A stretch of DNA of 64,000 nucleotides, from positions 16,253,755 through 16,317,754 of the forward strand of contig OX104132.1 of NCBI GenBank assembly GCA_944470555.2. The letters run 5' to 3'. Position numbers and translations under genes: made by a program. Positions 22,131 through 34,019 of this stretch are shown piece by piece. This DNA comes from Heterobilharzia americana (taxonomy: Eukaryota > Platyhelminthes > Trematoda > Strigeidida > Schistosomatidae). Numbering within the stretch: the stretch's first letter is position 1; each line of letters opens with the position of its first letter. The notes under the pieces were generated by a model, which saw only the letters and a list, made by a program, of their open reading frames with translations, made no database searches and was not told the DNA's origin.

Positions 22131-24924
22131 CGTTGAATGCCAAAAATCCATGTTTCTTGTTTCATGAGGGCACGTTTGACCTGCTCGTACACTTTTTAAA
22201 ACACCATTCATCATCTGATCGTTTGTTATATGGTTTATTCGTGTGCAGGGCATTAAGTGTACTTGGCGTCCGATCAAAAGAAAGTGGGTTTATTTGCGGG
22301 GAGTGATGCCTACAAATCAGGGTAAAGTAACCGTGGCCACAATACATAGTAAGGAGGGGTTTTGATCGCGGCTTTCACTCCAGGTCATGTTGTAATCGTC
22401 AGTAAGCGAAGTCGTGAGGAAAATCAATAGACTATAGGATACATTCTTTTACGCGGCTGCAAATTCGGTCGCGACTGTTTGTTTACGACAGTGCTGCATT
22501 TTTAAGGAGAGTAGTCACTGGAAAACAGATAATAAGTGTTTCATAAAGACTTCGCTAACTAATTACTAAGAAGCGTGGATTGTTGTGTCAGTCAAATTAT
22601 AGAAACCCAATGGAACTTCAAAGGCCATAGCAGAAAGTGGTCAAAATGAGTTTGAAGTATACTTCCCTTCATCCTACTTAAAATTTACGTGTCGGAGCAT
22701 ATTTAGCCGGAAATGATGGCTCGGCTAGCTTGAAGCCAAACTAAATTTATTCATGGTGTACGTAGGGTGAAATGACGTAAGCTGGATGAAGTCAATGGAA
22801 ACGCCGGCCGCATGAAAGTTCCACAGAAACCGTGCATTTGATTGACCCATATGTGTGCATGTAGCCCCTACTCGTGTTGTCCTGGAGTCGTGATGGAGCT
22901 GAAAGATTAATGTAGCTTGATGGTATTCGCGTGACCTAAAATAGGGTAACTTTCACTTCTGACTGAACTGAGTGGCTAGAGAACGTTAATACAAATTGGT
23001 GCTTACTCAGGGTGCATTTTACTAACCACGTCCATGCAGGCGGCATACTATTGCACCTGATAGTCGTGATTCAATTCATCAGGCAGCATAGCATATTTGT
23101 TCAAGATGCCTGGCATTTGTCTGCAGAAATAGTTAAATGCAATGGGGCGGAATGCACACAGAGTTTCAGAAACACTGACAATGTTTGACTTTATTAGGAA
23201 AGTTGAGCAATACACAAAAGTTTTGCACTGTAGTTAGCAATTACCTGATGACAGTAAACCGGTGGTAATATGCAAATGAATTCAGCAATCCATAAGTAGT
23301 TAACGCACTTTGTTCGTTACCGTGATTTACCACATGTCCCTTGATAAACACATCCTATTTTTCCACGATAATTGCTGCAGTAAAACAATATAACTGATGT
23401 CCGTTGTGACATTGGTCCCATCTTTCCGTCTCTCGGATAAAAGGTACAGAAATCGTGTGTTTCGGTAGCCTATAGGTGCAATAAACTTAATCTGCACGGG
23501 CGGAAGCTGAAAATGAACTCTATTTGAACCGAAGTTTTCGTCTGGTAGTGCCAATCTCACCCTATTAAGTGATATTAGTGCAAGTCGATCAAGTCGATGC
23601 CATCTTTGAACGCAAATAATGTTATATGTTATGAGGTAGACATCCGTAGGAATAAGGGTGCCACATAGATGCAAGTTTTTGTTGCACAGACTGTGGACTA
23701 ATACTCTTGTTCGTGGCACGCACGCAAAGTATCGTTCGTGGTTGCCACTTGCAAGCACCAACCCCTTTACAATGCTTAAGGAAATGAAGGTACAAACAGG
23801 ATGTAATTTAAGGCACATTTCAATGGAAAACGTGGGGAATTTTAGGACACATTCTGTTTCCTATAGCTGTATCTTCAGTTAAAGAGCTCCGTACATCGTA
23901 GTCACTGAAAAATGTCCGGGTGACGGACCCGCAACAGGAACATTGTGTAATCCACGTAGGCCTGTGCCACGCTTATTATTGGGGAAGCAAGACACTTACT
24001 TCACATGTCAAGGACTCCTCAGTAGGTTATTCGCCCTAGCCACAGCGTTCGCTGGGAATGCATCAGCAGATTTTTCGGGTGTGAGACAGCAATTTGACCC
24101 TACATTAGACATTTCGCGGATGCATGGGTATCATGGTTTCGTAACCAAGCCTAACGTGGACAATACCTAAGATCAAGACTGGCTACGGATTTGAAATGCG
24201 CAGCAGGTAAATATGACACACCCGTGAAACTAGGACTCTCCAATCACTCTAGACTTAAAGGTCCACACAGATAGCTACCAGCTGCTCCAAGCATCAGCAA
24301 CCACAAATGGCTGCGTACAGGGATGATGAGGAACCATTCTGCGGGATGCAACAGCGTACTCATTCATCTTCAATGCCTGCCGAAGCACTGATGAACAATC
24401 TTGAAACTTAGGCTTAAGACTGGTCTCACAAAAAAGAAAAATTAAGGTTTCTTAAACAACCCCATGCCCATGTTCATAGTAAAAGACGACGGTCACGTGT
24501 TTTCTTCAGTTCACTGACTGCGTGCTCAACCTCCCTCCACCAGGACAGTGACTTCGACAGCACTACCTCCTGGAATGCCTCATTCAAGTCCACCGAGGCT
24601 ACGGTATTCTTGGACGTTCCGGTTGTGCTAACCAAAACAAATGCCACTCAGCGAACGACAATAGGAAAATTCAGCAGCAAGCATAACACAAGGAAGTTAT
24701 TACTTAAGGGTGCAAAATAATGTACCCAGAGTGCCCAGTGTCCGGAAGAATTCTAAGCTCACCTTTGCCGGCAGGTGAATGAGAAGTTGGCAGTGGACGC
24801 TCGATATAACCTGTGTATGCTTTATCAAGCTAGGGTGTTAGGTGGAGATGCAGAAATACCATCGATGTGTGTGAATGCTCTGATACATCCAAAATCTCAT
24901 TCCTCACGTAAATGGGAACAAAGG
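22131..24924. other. Unassigned region
   Basis: No domain or repeat family is recognised. The largest frame is a 163-codon minus-strand one at 23327-23818, unusually long for this window but without recognisable motifs. Other frames are below 80 codons. The sequence is less AT-rich than the SRRT introns, which suggests repeat-derived DNA. Confidence 0.35.
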
Positions 24925-25352
24925 TGCAGCGTCAGATGCTCCCCAAAACCAGTAGCCTAGGGTTTGACGACTTTCGACATTGATGCTGACCTTGATAGTT
25001 TAACTGGACTCACTAAGCTGAAGGCACCCAGCCAAGCATCCTCGCCATTTGGCACGCCGTCGTGTTACGTTGCACCACTCGTATTCGACACTCTAGCCAG
25101 TTAGTTAGGACGCTTCAGTATCTTGGTCTAACCACCCAAATATACTATTCCATCCGACTACGCTATCGTGTTCTTCCTTGGTCTCGTATTCGTGGGTATA
25201 TAAGAAGTCCGAATAATTAGTGATTGGTTTTGAGGGAGTTGTGGAGATTTGGAATTATTTCAAGTTGTTATTCATCGTAGACTGACATCAGTTGGAGGAA
25301 CAAAGGATTGGTCTTTGCGTCTGTCAGGTTCGCACCAGGTCAAATCCTAAAT
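24925..25352 (+). repeat. 5' LTR with a SINE-tail insertion
   Basis: It begins TGCAGCGTC and runs to the primer-binding site. It aligns with the 3' LTR throughout, except for 84 extra bases at 25229-25312. Removing these gives 344 bases, against 346 in the 3' LTR. Confidence 0.9.
25229..25312 (-). mobile_element. Truncated Sm-alpha-like SINE tail inserted in the LTR
   Basis: The reverse complement contains CCTTTGTTCCTCCAACTGAT followed by a GATGAATAACAACTTG block, matching the tail of the SINE at 5328-5385. It is flanked by GATTGGT at 25222-25228 and 25306-25312, a 7-bp target-site duplication absent from the 3' LTR. Only the 3' tail inserted. Confidence 0.8.
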
Positions 25353-25479
25353 TGGTCAGCCCGACGTGATCACATATCCCGACCAATAACAAACATTGAA
25401 TTGGTGAGCCTGTTCCATTTTATATTTGTATATTGTTTTCATTTCGATAACATTTATATATCCATTTACTACACTTTCT

Positions 25480-26320
25480 CATGTCCGACCACACTCCTAA
25501 GCTTATTCGTATTAAGCCGACTGCGAACACGATCCAACTCGTACCATATTAGCCAGGCAATGCGAAAACATGGTTTCTGTATGCTGAGGCAGATTTTCGA
25601 GAACAAGGCATCTCAGATCCCCATTCTCGATTTCTTGCTGTCATACGGTCGCTACCGCTGGAATTAAACAGGTATGTTACAGCACACAGGTTTAATCCTG
25701 AAGTAAGCGATCCTTATGCACTTCTCAAGGCCGCACTCTTGAAGAAAAGCGATCTCACAGATCGTCAGCGCCTAGACGAATTGCTTCGTAACATCGAGCT
25801 AGGCAGCCACTATGCTACTGAAGTCCCGCACGCATGCGAGAAGTTATGGGCACACGAACATTCGACAGTGGCCTTTTCCGAGAACTATTTCTCTCAAAAC
25901 TACCACAACCGGTGCAAACCGTGTTGGTGACACTGCAGTCAGTCCCACTCGATGACCTGGCAGTCTCGGCAGATAAAATACTGGAGATCTCTAGCAGACC
26001 CATCTCCAACGTATATTCTGTTTGCGGCAAACCAGAGCGCCAGGATTCAGAGGTGACCAAGCTGTGCAACTCTGTGAAACGGCTGCTACCATCTCGAAGT
26101 CCTAGTTCACGTAGAACTCCACAGAAACGCGTCTTAGCGCATCTCAGCAACTCGCGTGGTTGCCCCAAAACCAAGCCTAACAGAATGGAAAACCGTGAAT
26201 GGTGCTGGTTTCATAATACTTACGGAGACGAGGCCAGAAAATGTCGGAAACCATGCAGTTTTAACAAGGACACAAACTTGGGAAACGGTCACACCGGCAC
26301 GTGTTCACGGCAACCGTAGC
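25480..26320 (+). pseudogene. Gypsy gag, frameshifted
   Basis: A frame near 25570-25680 reads WFLYAEADFREQGISD, then a gag capsid-like helical region (SDPYALLKAALLKKSDLTD, 25705-25760). After a shift around 25830 the frame continues at 25834-26319 with FRELFLSKLPQPVQTVL. It ends in CWFHNTYGDEARKCRKPC (about 26203-26256), the C-H-C-C nucleic-acid-binding motif diagnostic of the CsRn1 clade (instead of CCHC). Structural protein of the particle; broken by at least one frameshift. Confidence 0.8.
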
Positions 26321-26624
26321 CAGCGGAAACAGCCGTTTGCTCTACGTTACGGGTATTAAAACGAAAGTTCGCCACCTCGTCGACACCGGTGCAGAAGTTA
26401 GCGTTCTTCCGGCACCGATAAAGGAGCGTCATCATGACCCATCCTTCAATCTCCAAGCCGCCAACGGCAAGGCAATCCCAACATTTGGGAGACGGTATGC
26501 CTACCTCAATTTAGATTTACGTGAACCTATCCACTTGATTTTCCTCCTGGCTGATGTTTCTATGCCCATCATTAGCATAGATTTGCTGAAGCACTACGAT
26601 CTACTCGTAGATGCTCGCCGTTGA
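26301..26624 (+). pseudogene. Gypsy aspartic protease
   Basis: LVDTGAEVSVLP (about 26379-26414) is the catalytic D-[ST]-G loop of retroelement proteases. PIISIDLLKHYDLLVD near the end corresponds to the conserved I-G-x-D-x-L region. The frame is open for 107 codons and then interrupted before RT. Confidence 0.85.
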
Positions 26625-26672
26625 CGTCTGTTTGATAACAACACGAAGTTATCTATTGGCGGCAACTTCTAA

Positions 26673-27149
26673 GTGGGTTCGAGTTTAGCCCTCGTTAGAA
26701 CTAAGCAGTCAGGCGACGCAACCTACCAGGCAGTTTTGGAGGAATATCCAGAGTTACAACAACAGACGCATACTCTTCCGAGCATAACCAGCAATGTTAT
26801 GCATCACGTGACAACCACAGGACCACCTGTGGCATCCAAGGCGCTCCGTCTAGCCCACGAAGAGCTCAAAAAGGCGAAAAGCGAATTCGACCACATGCTC
26901 GAACTGGGCATAATCAAACCGTCAAACAGCCCTTGGGCATCACCATTGCACATGGTTCCCAAAAAGGATAGCAACGACTGGCGTCCAACCGGTGATTACC
27001 GAAGGGTTAACACCAAGACAACACCAGTGGATAGCCCAATTATCGAAATTCTTGACGATATGCCTGGCAATGCACAGTTACGACAACCATCGGCGCAACA
27101 GAAAACACGATCAGGTCGAACCATCAGGTTCCCGGAGGATTTAAAGTAG
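26673..27149 (+). pseudogene. Gypsy RT start fused to integrase end by deletion
   Basis: The frame holds the N-terminal RT blocks: ELGIIKPSNSPWASPLHMVP (about 26904-26963) and DWRPTGDYRRVN (about 26976-27011). After TTPVDSPIIEILDDM it shifts to an unrelated end, RQPSAQQKTRSGRTIRFPED, which resembles the C-terminus of the pol polyprotein. The YxDD box, RNase H and integrase catalytic residues are absent. The in-frame fusion is probably a deletion product. Confidence 0.75.
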
Positions 27150-27664
27150 TATTCAACTTAGTGGTGTGAAATAAGATGTGCCAACTACATTTTTTCACTT
27201 ACAAATTTTTTTCCGAGGTACAATTTTTCTTATTTACTGGCAAAGCAAAACTCCTCGTACATTTTGCCTTTTTATGTCAATTTTTTTATCATCATGTAAT
27301 GAAACTTTTTTAACAAAACGAACGGTGAAAATAAGCGCAAACTTTGTTTTTGATATATTTGTATGCGCATATTTCCCATTTTTTCGAGGCGTTTTCATGG
27401 TATTAAAGACTTTTATTCATATTCCAGGTGCAACGAGTACTGGACGGAACGTCAAAGAAAACTGGGGACTGCCATCAAAGTACGATTCGATTTACGGTAT
27501 TTTATCTTTTAATTGCCACGACACCCTAGAATAAGTTCAGACAACCAAGGGCCACTTCATGCAGTGAGCCCATCGGAAGAGTTTTACCAGTGGAGAAACT
27601 ACTGGGTTTTTACTTCCGGCTGGTATCGTCTTAGGGTCCTCACGAACCCACTAGGGGGGTGATC
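27150..27664 (+). other. Spacer between pol end and 3' LTR, with an open frame
   Basis: This 515-base stretch contains a 118-codon plus-strand frame (27178-27534), rich in Phe and Ile with hydrophobic segments in its first half and no recognisable domain. It ends in the polypurine tract at about 27653-27662. Some CsRn1-clade elements carry extra sequence here. Whether this is coding cannot be told from one copy. Confidence 0.4.
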
Positions 27665-28010
27665 TGTAGCGTCACACACTTCCCCAAAATCAATAGCCTA
27701 GAGTTTGACGACTTTCGACATTGATGCTGACCTTGATAGTTTAACTGGACTCACTAAGCTGAAGGCACCCAGCCAAGCATCCTCGCCATTTGGTACGCCG
27801 TCGTGTTACGTTGCACTGCTCGTATTCGACTCTCTGGCCAGTTAGTTGGAACGCATCTGTATCTTGGCACAACCATGCACATATACTATTCCATCCGACT
27901 ACGCTATCGTGTTCTTCCTTGGTCTCGTACTCGTGGGTCTACAACAAGTCTGAATAACTAGTGTTTGGTCTTTGCGTCTGCCAATTTTGCCTTGGGGCAA
28001 ATCCTTAAAT
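27665..28010 (+). repeat. 3' LTR
   Basis: It starts TGTAGCGTC directly after the polypurine tract and is collinear with the 5' LTR. Scattered substitutions and small differences indicate an old insertion. Confidence 0.9.
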
Positions 28011-28520
28011 GGCATTGCATGGTTGAAGGTTGTCTGCCATAAATCCACATGTTTGACAATAAATCAACCCGCGAAATAAAGACGAATCTGGGGCATACAA
28101 TGGCGTATAAACACAATTAGGAACAGCGACAAACTTCTATCTTTCTCCAATCCTCCAATTATATTTTCAGCGCATGGCAAGCATACATCGGCTGGTAACA
28201 ACGAAACGCCTTACAGAATACACCTGATTCACTATGAATTCACATTGTTAACAGATAACTTATCCACACAGGGCGACGATACCGTAAACGACTTTACGGA
28301 TCAGTTGGCAAACGGGAGGGGAGAACTGAGATGTCCAACGTAACGCTGTGAACAAGTCGACATGTTGCATAAGAAACTGAACTATTTAGTAAAATAATTC
28401 AACAAGTAAAGAGAGTAACTGAAATCACAGTCAAAATGCTCGACCGACACACCGCTTGAACGAAACAATGACTACTAAAGCCAGTAACGGCACATTAAGT
28501 TTATATGACGACATGATGTT
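28011..28520. other. No recognisable feature
   Basis: Flank of the LTR element. No coding frame of note or repeat match. Confidence 0.35.
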
Positions 28521-28525
28521 TATCA

Positions 28526-28600
28526 TTTTGACTGTCCGAGATGGTAATGGTTTGGCAGACTAGCGTTGATACTGGATGATGATTGAAAGTGAGATTAACT
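28526..28600 (-). repeat. tRNA-like repeat, tail fragment
   Basis: It contains TTGGCAGACTAGCGTTGATA followed by TGATGATTGAAAGTGAG, matching the tail of the units at 7405-7490 and 58680-58740. The tRNA-like head is absent. Confidence 0.6.
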
Positions 28601-31600
28601 TTTCGACCACGGCTGAATGTTGCTTACAGGCAGGTAAGAAATCAGTTAACTAGTATTGATTGCCCCGCTGAGCGGACAAGTCAATCAGACTCCTTGTTTG
28701 TACTCACTGGTGGAATTTATGAAGTCATCTTTTGTGTGAGCAAGACTTGGTGTAGGGAACGTGGGTCACAGGTGTTCTTTCGGTTAGCTGATGTTATAAA
28801 AGTTGAAATAGCTTGGAGAGTTGTCAAGACGAATAGTTTTCGATGATTTCCCTTGCTCATGACCACCCTTCGTTGATAGAAATGCACCGCTGAGGTAAGA
28901 AAGTAAAATTAACCGCCGATAATCAGAACGTAGTGGACGAAATTTTTTGATTTTACCTGGAGGTCCTGTGTTTAGGCAGGAAGTGTTGGGCATGTAAATT
29001 AGACAAGTATTTGGTTTAAGAAATAATATTTTTCAATATTTAGTTGCCCATAAGTATTGGAAGGCATCCACCAAACCAAGGTACGTTAGCCTTGTAAGCC
29101 TTTTCTCTTGTTGATTCCCGAATGTTTTCTGTCCCAGCACCTATATAGAAATTGATTTTCTCATATTATATGTTATCCTTCTTGAGATAACCGTGTAAAG
29201 GGGCCAGAAATTTGTTACTGGAGTTAACGTTTGGATGGTAAGTGAAGTTGCTGTTGTGATATGGATATCATTTCAGAAGAACTGTCACTGGCTTTAAATA
29301 CAAAATAACAGGTCAAGTGCAAATGGCACACGGGGCGTGGTACATAGACAATTGCCTACAATAGGAGATTCTCTGCGGCGTGACGATTTAGTTTAGAATT
29401 TTCTCAGCTTCAGCGAGAGCGGCAACATTCACATATAACCTGTAAGAATGGCTCGTGTTCGTATAAGTCTTTATTCGAAATAAGTTGTTACTGTTGTTGC
29501 AAGTCCTGTTTTATTAATAATTGGATCGGTGGTCGTGGGTATTGGTACAACACAAGGATATGGAACCTGTCTTCGAGGAGCAGCAAGTCGAAAGCTGATG
29601 ACCGTTCCACTACATAGCGATAGACATTTGGACCTCACCTTGATACTAGGTATATATATGTATACCATCGCATGTACTTGTCAAAAATGTTGTTTTTATA
29701 GAAATAAATAACTTGCTAGTGGTTCTTTGAGTGTTATCAGGCTGCATATATGAAGTGTGACAAGCGTGAACGGTAGGTAGCCAGCCGCCTGCCTATCTTG
29801 ATGGTTTTGGCTCATTTTGAAGTGGTGCGACAAACGTTTGGTTGGCAGTTGGGAGACTTAGAGGGAAATATCATGGCGCATAAAGACACATGTTGCGCAA
29901 TGAAGCAAATGCCGGGTGCTCCCATTTGGTAGGTAGTTCTCACGAGGTGATGCGGTTACTTGGTTAAAGAACCACACCTGCTGCGTGAGCGTTAGCTATA
30001 CCACTTGACTGACCAGACTTCCGTTGGCGGTGCGTGCGCGGGAAGTGCAATACATTGGTTGTTAGCTGAATACCTATACCCGCTGGCCACAATACAGCGA
30101 CACAAATCCTCCCACTTCTACTGCCTTCGCCGCAATCCATTCTACTTTCCATGTTACTGAAGAACAAATAAGGAATACGTGAGAAGTGCATTAAAAATTT
30201 ACCTAATGAGTGCAGCAATATGTATGTATGTACACCTGTATGTGGTTAGTGGGTATTCAACAGTTTGTAAGGTTACTGAAGCTTGATCCTGTAGGTGGTG
30301 CTCCTCCTGAGCCCTGGTTCACGTCTTTAACAACAGAGTTTACCTGAGCCAATTACTGCGTTTCATACGTCACTACCGAAGTAAGCATTCACATCTCTCC
30401 AATGTCTACAGTCACCTGGTTATGTTGAATATGCGTCTGGTTACAGTCTCGTAGTCATCTTGTGGAGTGTTGGAATACGTCTGCAAAGAAGTGAACTGAT
30501 GACTCGGAAGACTTACCGGAATCACAAGACAGAAATCTTTGCACATGAATCAACTGACTACAGGGGACTGTCTTTATTTTGCTGGCGCAGCAGGCGCATT
30601 TGCGGTCATATTTATCGGCCACACCAACTCTACCTCTCGAATTTCTGCAACCAGTAAGTCTGTGAAGAACCTATGAACACCCTGTGAAATAAACATGTCA
30701 CATTACTTTGGTAGATCAGTCCCTGGAAATTTCGATTGTTACCGTACGTCATTAGCTCCCCGAACTCTACGTCAGCCAAATTAATAATGTGAAGTTGTGG
30801 TGTATTCTGTTTGATTGGTGGTAAAATCCCCTATGCTCCTCATCACTGGGTCTTCTAGCACCTAATCTCACGGACAACGACTCTGACGACAAGTCGTAGT
30901 TGTGTACAGTGTCAACAGGTGCAACAACTTCATAAGGCCCAAAACTCGGTTTACTTCGGAAGGTGGGTGGGAAAACCAAGAACTTAGATCGGTAGTGTAT
31001 ATGTAACAGTTTTCATGACAGTACTTACTGTGATTTTCGCCGCTTTCTGACTTCCTCCACCGACCAACATGGCAACGAAAAACAGCATACTGGCACTTGT
31101 ATGCTTGGTACACGTTATTATTCTCGTTCCTGTTTGACAGAAAATGACAAACCCTGTACAAAATGTCAGTTTCCTTTAGCATATAATGACGACCTCACTA
31201 ATTAAACAGTTCAACTCTCGGAATTGTTTGGTACACGCCCCACATACCTGCCATGTTCGCAATCTTCCAGTTCTCACAAGTTGTCTGGATTCAGCCACCA
31301 AATTTTCTGATACAACATTCGATCTCAAGGACATTTTGATGCTCCTTTACCAATGTCAATCATTATACAGATGTGTCCATACAGTGTGAGAACTAATCCT
31401 AAAGGTTAAAAAGATTAGAAACTAGAGCCTTGGTTTATCTTAGGGCCAGATACTACTGACCAATCAGAACAACTGCACTTACCTCTTTATCTCACTCGCG
31501 CGAAGTTTGATACTGCATTTCTGGGGTTATAATCACATCCGGCGGCTGGCACCGCGGTTTGTCCGGGTGAGTTTTGTCTAAGTTGGGTCATTTGTGCCAC

Positions 31601-31894
31601 CATCTTCGAGATACGAGTATGTTGTTATTTTTATGAACTGAGTGCGTCTGAATAAATTTCAGAATGTTGAGTACTCTCATTTTTCATGCATGACATTGTG
31701 AACTTACTAGTTTGCGTGACACTAGTTAGTGAATGTTTCCTAGTTTGTATCAAAACCCTTTACCTTTGCGTTATCTGTTTGCTTTTCTTGTTGACCCAGT
31801 CATGAATTAAAAACCTTATGATATTTTGTAAATTCGATAAGTTCCTCTTAAATGATATTATTCACGCGACACGGCACTCACCAGTTAACGACTT
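28601..31894. other. Unassigned region
   Basis: No confident gene or repeat family. On the minus strand at about 30868-30960, KPSFGPYEVVAPVDTVHNYD resembles the end of a Gypsy integrase, but the surroundings do not support it. Other frames are under 105 codons with no motif. Confidence 0.3.
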
Positions 31895-32530
31895 TAACGT
31901 CTCGCTTTTAGGCTTTGAGGCTCGGTTGTCTTCGTTTGGTTACACTCCAGTGGTCGCAAAAGTCTATATCTATATATAGGTAGAATATTCTACCTGTTTA
32001 CAGCCTTAGAGATAGCGATTGCATATTTTGGGGTATTTTTTTTCCAGGTTTTTCTGGGAGCAACAAAACTACTGATAAGATCAGTTAGCCTTTTGCAATA
32101 ATTTTTCCATAGACACCCGCTCGTAAGTATTGATAGTTATTTAAAAGGTGTTAGACATAGGGTGTGGGAAAATAAGATAAGAGGAGTTGAGAATGTGTCG
32201 CTGGTAATAATGTGAAGAAGTGATGTGTCTTACTGCATGTAATAAGGTTGGGGAATACAGAGACGGATGAACTTACCTTCAGTTGCTGGGGGCGAATGTT
32301 GGTGATAAGCCCTTTGCGTTCGAGTACTTGTGCAACAGTCGTTTGAAGAATTCAATTGGTGTGGCTGTGGCCACTTTCTTCGACAGAGCGTTCCATAACC
32401 TATATACTGTGAGAAGTTTGATCTCACCCCTGTCTTTGCCCTACGGTGGGGTGTGGGAGTAGGGTTCCCGCGAGACTGTTGGTTTTGGGCCAATAATGTT
32501 GCAAACGATGGATGATCATGTAAACTGTCA
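31895..32530 (-). mobile_element. CR1-like LINE 3' end (same subfamily as copy B)
   Basis: It is collinear with 14690-15330 over about 640 bases. It shares a CTCGCTTTTAG-GCTTTGAGGCT block, TACAG/CAGA-GACGGATGAACTTACC and TTTGCCCTACGGTGGGGTGT. On the minus strand it reads SKKVATATPIEFFKRLLH (about 32330-32385), the end of CR1 ORF2. A local TATATCTATATATAG tract at about 31963-31979 is private to this copy. Confidence 0.65.
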
Positions 32531-34019
32531 TTAGATTGCTTCTTTTCCTTCTATAGTCTAGTGCGAGTTTATTCCTACTTATTTGTAGGAATGATATTTG
32601 TTAATGCCGGCAGTGAGAAAGTCCGCGGTTCTAATTTATATGCTTTTTGGTTCACAACCAGGACAAAAATAGGGCAGAGGTAAAGGATAGTGATCTGAAA
32701 TTGGTAAACTGGCTTGCCAGCTAACATTAAAATACCAGTTTGTACCAACTAACGATCATTGTTCATATCAAAAGAAGTTAAGAGAGATATGTAAAGTCGC
32801 AATAATCAGTAATTAAACTTCAAAATGAGCAAAATATTTGAGCAGGTTAGTTTCCACGAGCATGTTCAAAAGTATTCCAGTTTCACTCTAGAATGTAGGT
32901 GTCTCGTTGGAATAGTGGTACATGTATTTCTTTAGGTGGTCTACTTATCTGGTATATTCCATTGTTAAGACAGAAACCGGTCTTCAGTGTAGTGTTGCAT
33001 TCCGTTAGCTGGGTCTGAACTATGAAGGATAGCCATGGAGGTAACCTAAAGAGGATAATTCAGAGTACATGAACGTTCGTTGCTGTCTATTTGATTTAGT
33101 CTTTATTAATTTGATACAACTGTTTTATTCATCACCTCAGTCAGCAACGTTACGGTGGTAAAGTCAGTGGTTAGGATTTGAAATCGCAATAGTGACATGG
33201 ATCAGGACAAGAGATTTTTGCAACCTTCCCTCTCGTTTGGCTTCACTTTGTAATCATTCTTTTCAGTTTAACCCGCACTTGGCTTCACTTTTTAACTTAG
33301 GTTCACATTGTTTTATAGGGCTGTCCCATATTATTAAACCTACATGTCTTCACAAACATAAGGTGAAGGCTACACTATTAGACCAGAGAGCAAAATCACT
33401 TAGTGGGTTCTGTTCAAAACTATCATAATTAGAAGTAACGGTAGTCAGCTGCACTTGCAGGTTACCACTACTACACAGTTATCAGACATCGTTGGTGCCT
33501 AATATCCATTCTTCAGGGACACTCTTATCCTAACCTAACATGGACTTTAAACCAATTCGCAGTGGTCAAATGTCATGTGTACTGTCAACCATCTGCATTC
33601 ATAGCGTAATGCACATTTATGGCCAAATGTGTCATTGTAACCTAACTGAACATCAAAAAATGGTTAGAGGGGATCAGTGGATCTCAAAAACTGCTTGTGA
33701 ATTAATGTACGCAACCAAACACATTCATGCAGGCTTCGAGCCCATTGAAAAGCGGAAGTATCTCAAATATAGACTGATATAAAGTTTACTCACTAACTTT
33801 GAGTGGTGCGTAGTGACGTCTCAAGAAAAGGAAAAGGTCCCAACAATCGGTAGTAGACTGACCAAAGAAACTAGAATAAAAAATGTCGATGGTTAATGAG
33901 GTGGAGAACGATGGGTCTCATTCACTGTCAAGAGAGGCAACTGGGCTGATACACGAAACAGTTCGGTGAACGATTCAGCTGGCCTCTAGCTACTGTTCTG
34001 TTGCACGATGTCGAGTCAG
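32531..34019. other. Unassigned region
   Basis: No confident feature. The 80-codon plus frame at 33540-33782 and the 78-codon frame at 33192-33428 have no recognisable motif. Confidence 0.3.

Larger units (their letters stand above)
24925..28010 (+). mobile_element. Ty3/Gypsy LTR retrotransposon, CsRn1/Boudicca type, internally deleted
   Basis: Two LTRs (24925-25352 and 27665-28010) flank gag, protease and part of RT. The primer-binding site at 25353-25369 reads TGGTCAGCCCGACGTGA, matching the 3' end of tRNA-Trp at 15 of 17 bases as in the CsRn1 clade. A polypurine tract (AGGGGGGTGAT) precedes the 3' LTR. The frame jumps from the first RT block to an integrase-end-like RSGRTIRFPEDL, so most of RT, RNase H and integrase are deleted. 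The element could only move with help from intact relatives. Confidence 0.9.

Noticed and set aside
30767..31182. Possible retroelement integrase end (GPYEVVAPVDTVHNYD).
   Set aside because: The match is short and isolated, with no catalytic residues or LTR nearby; left as unassigned.
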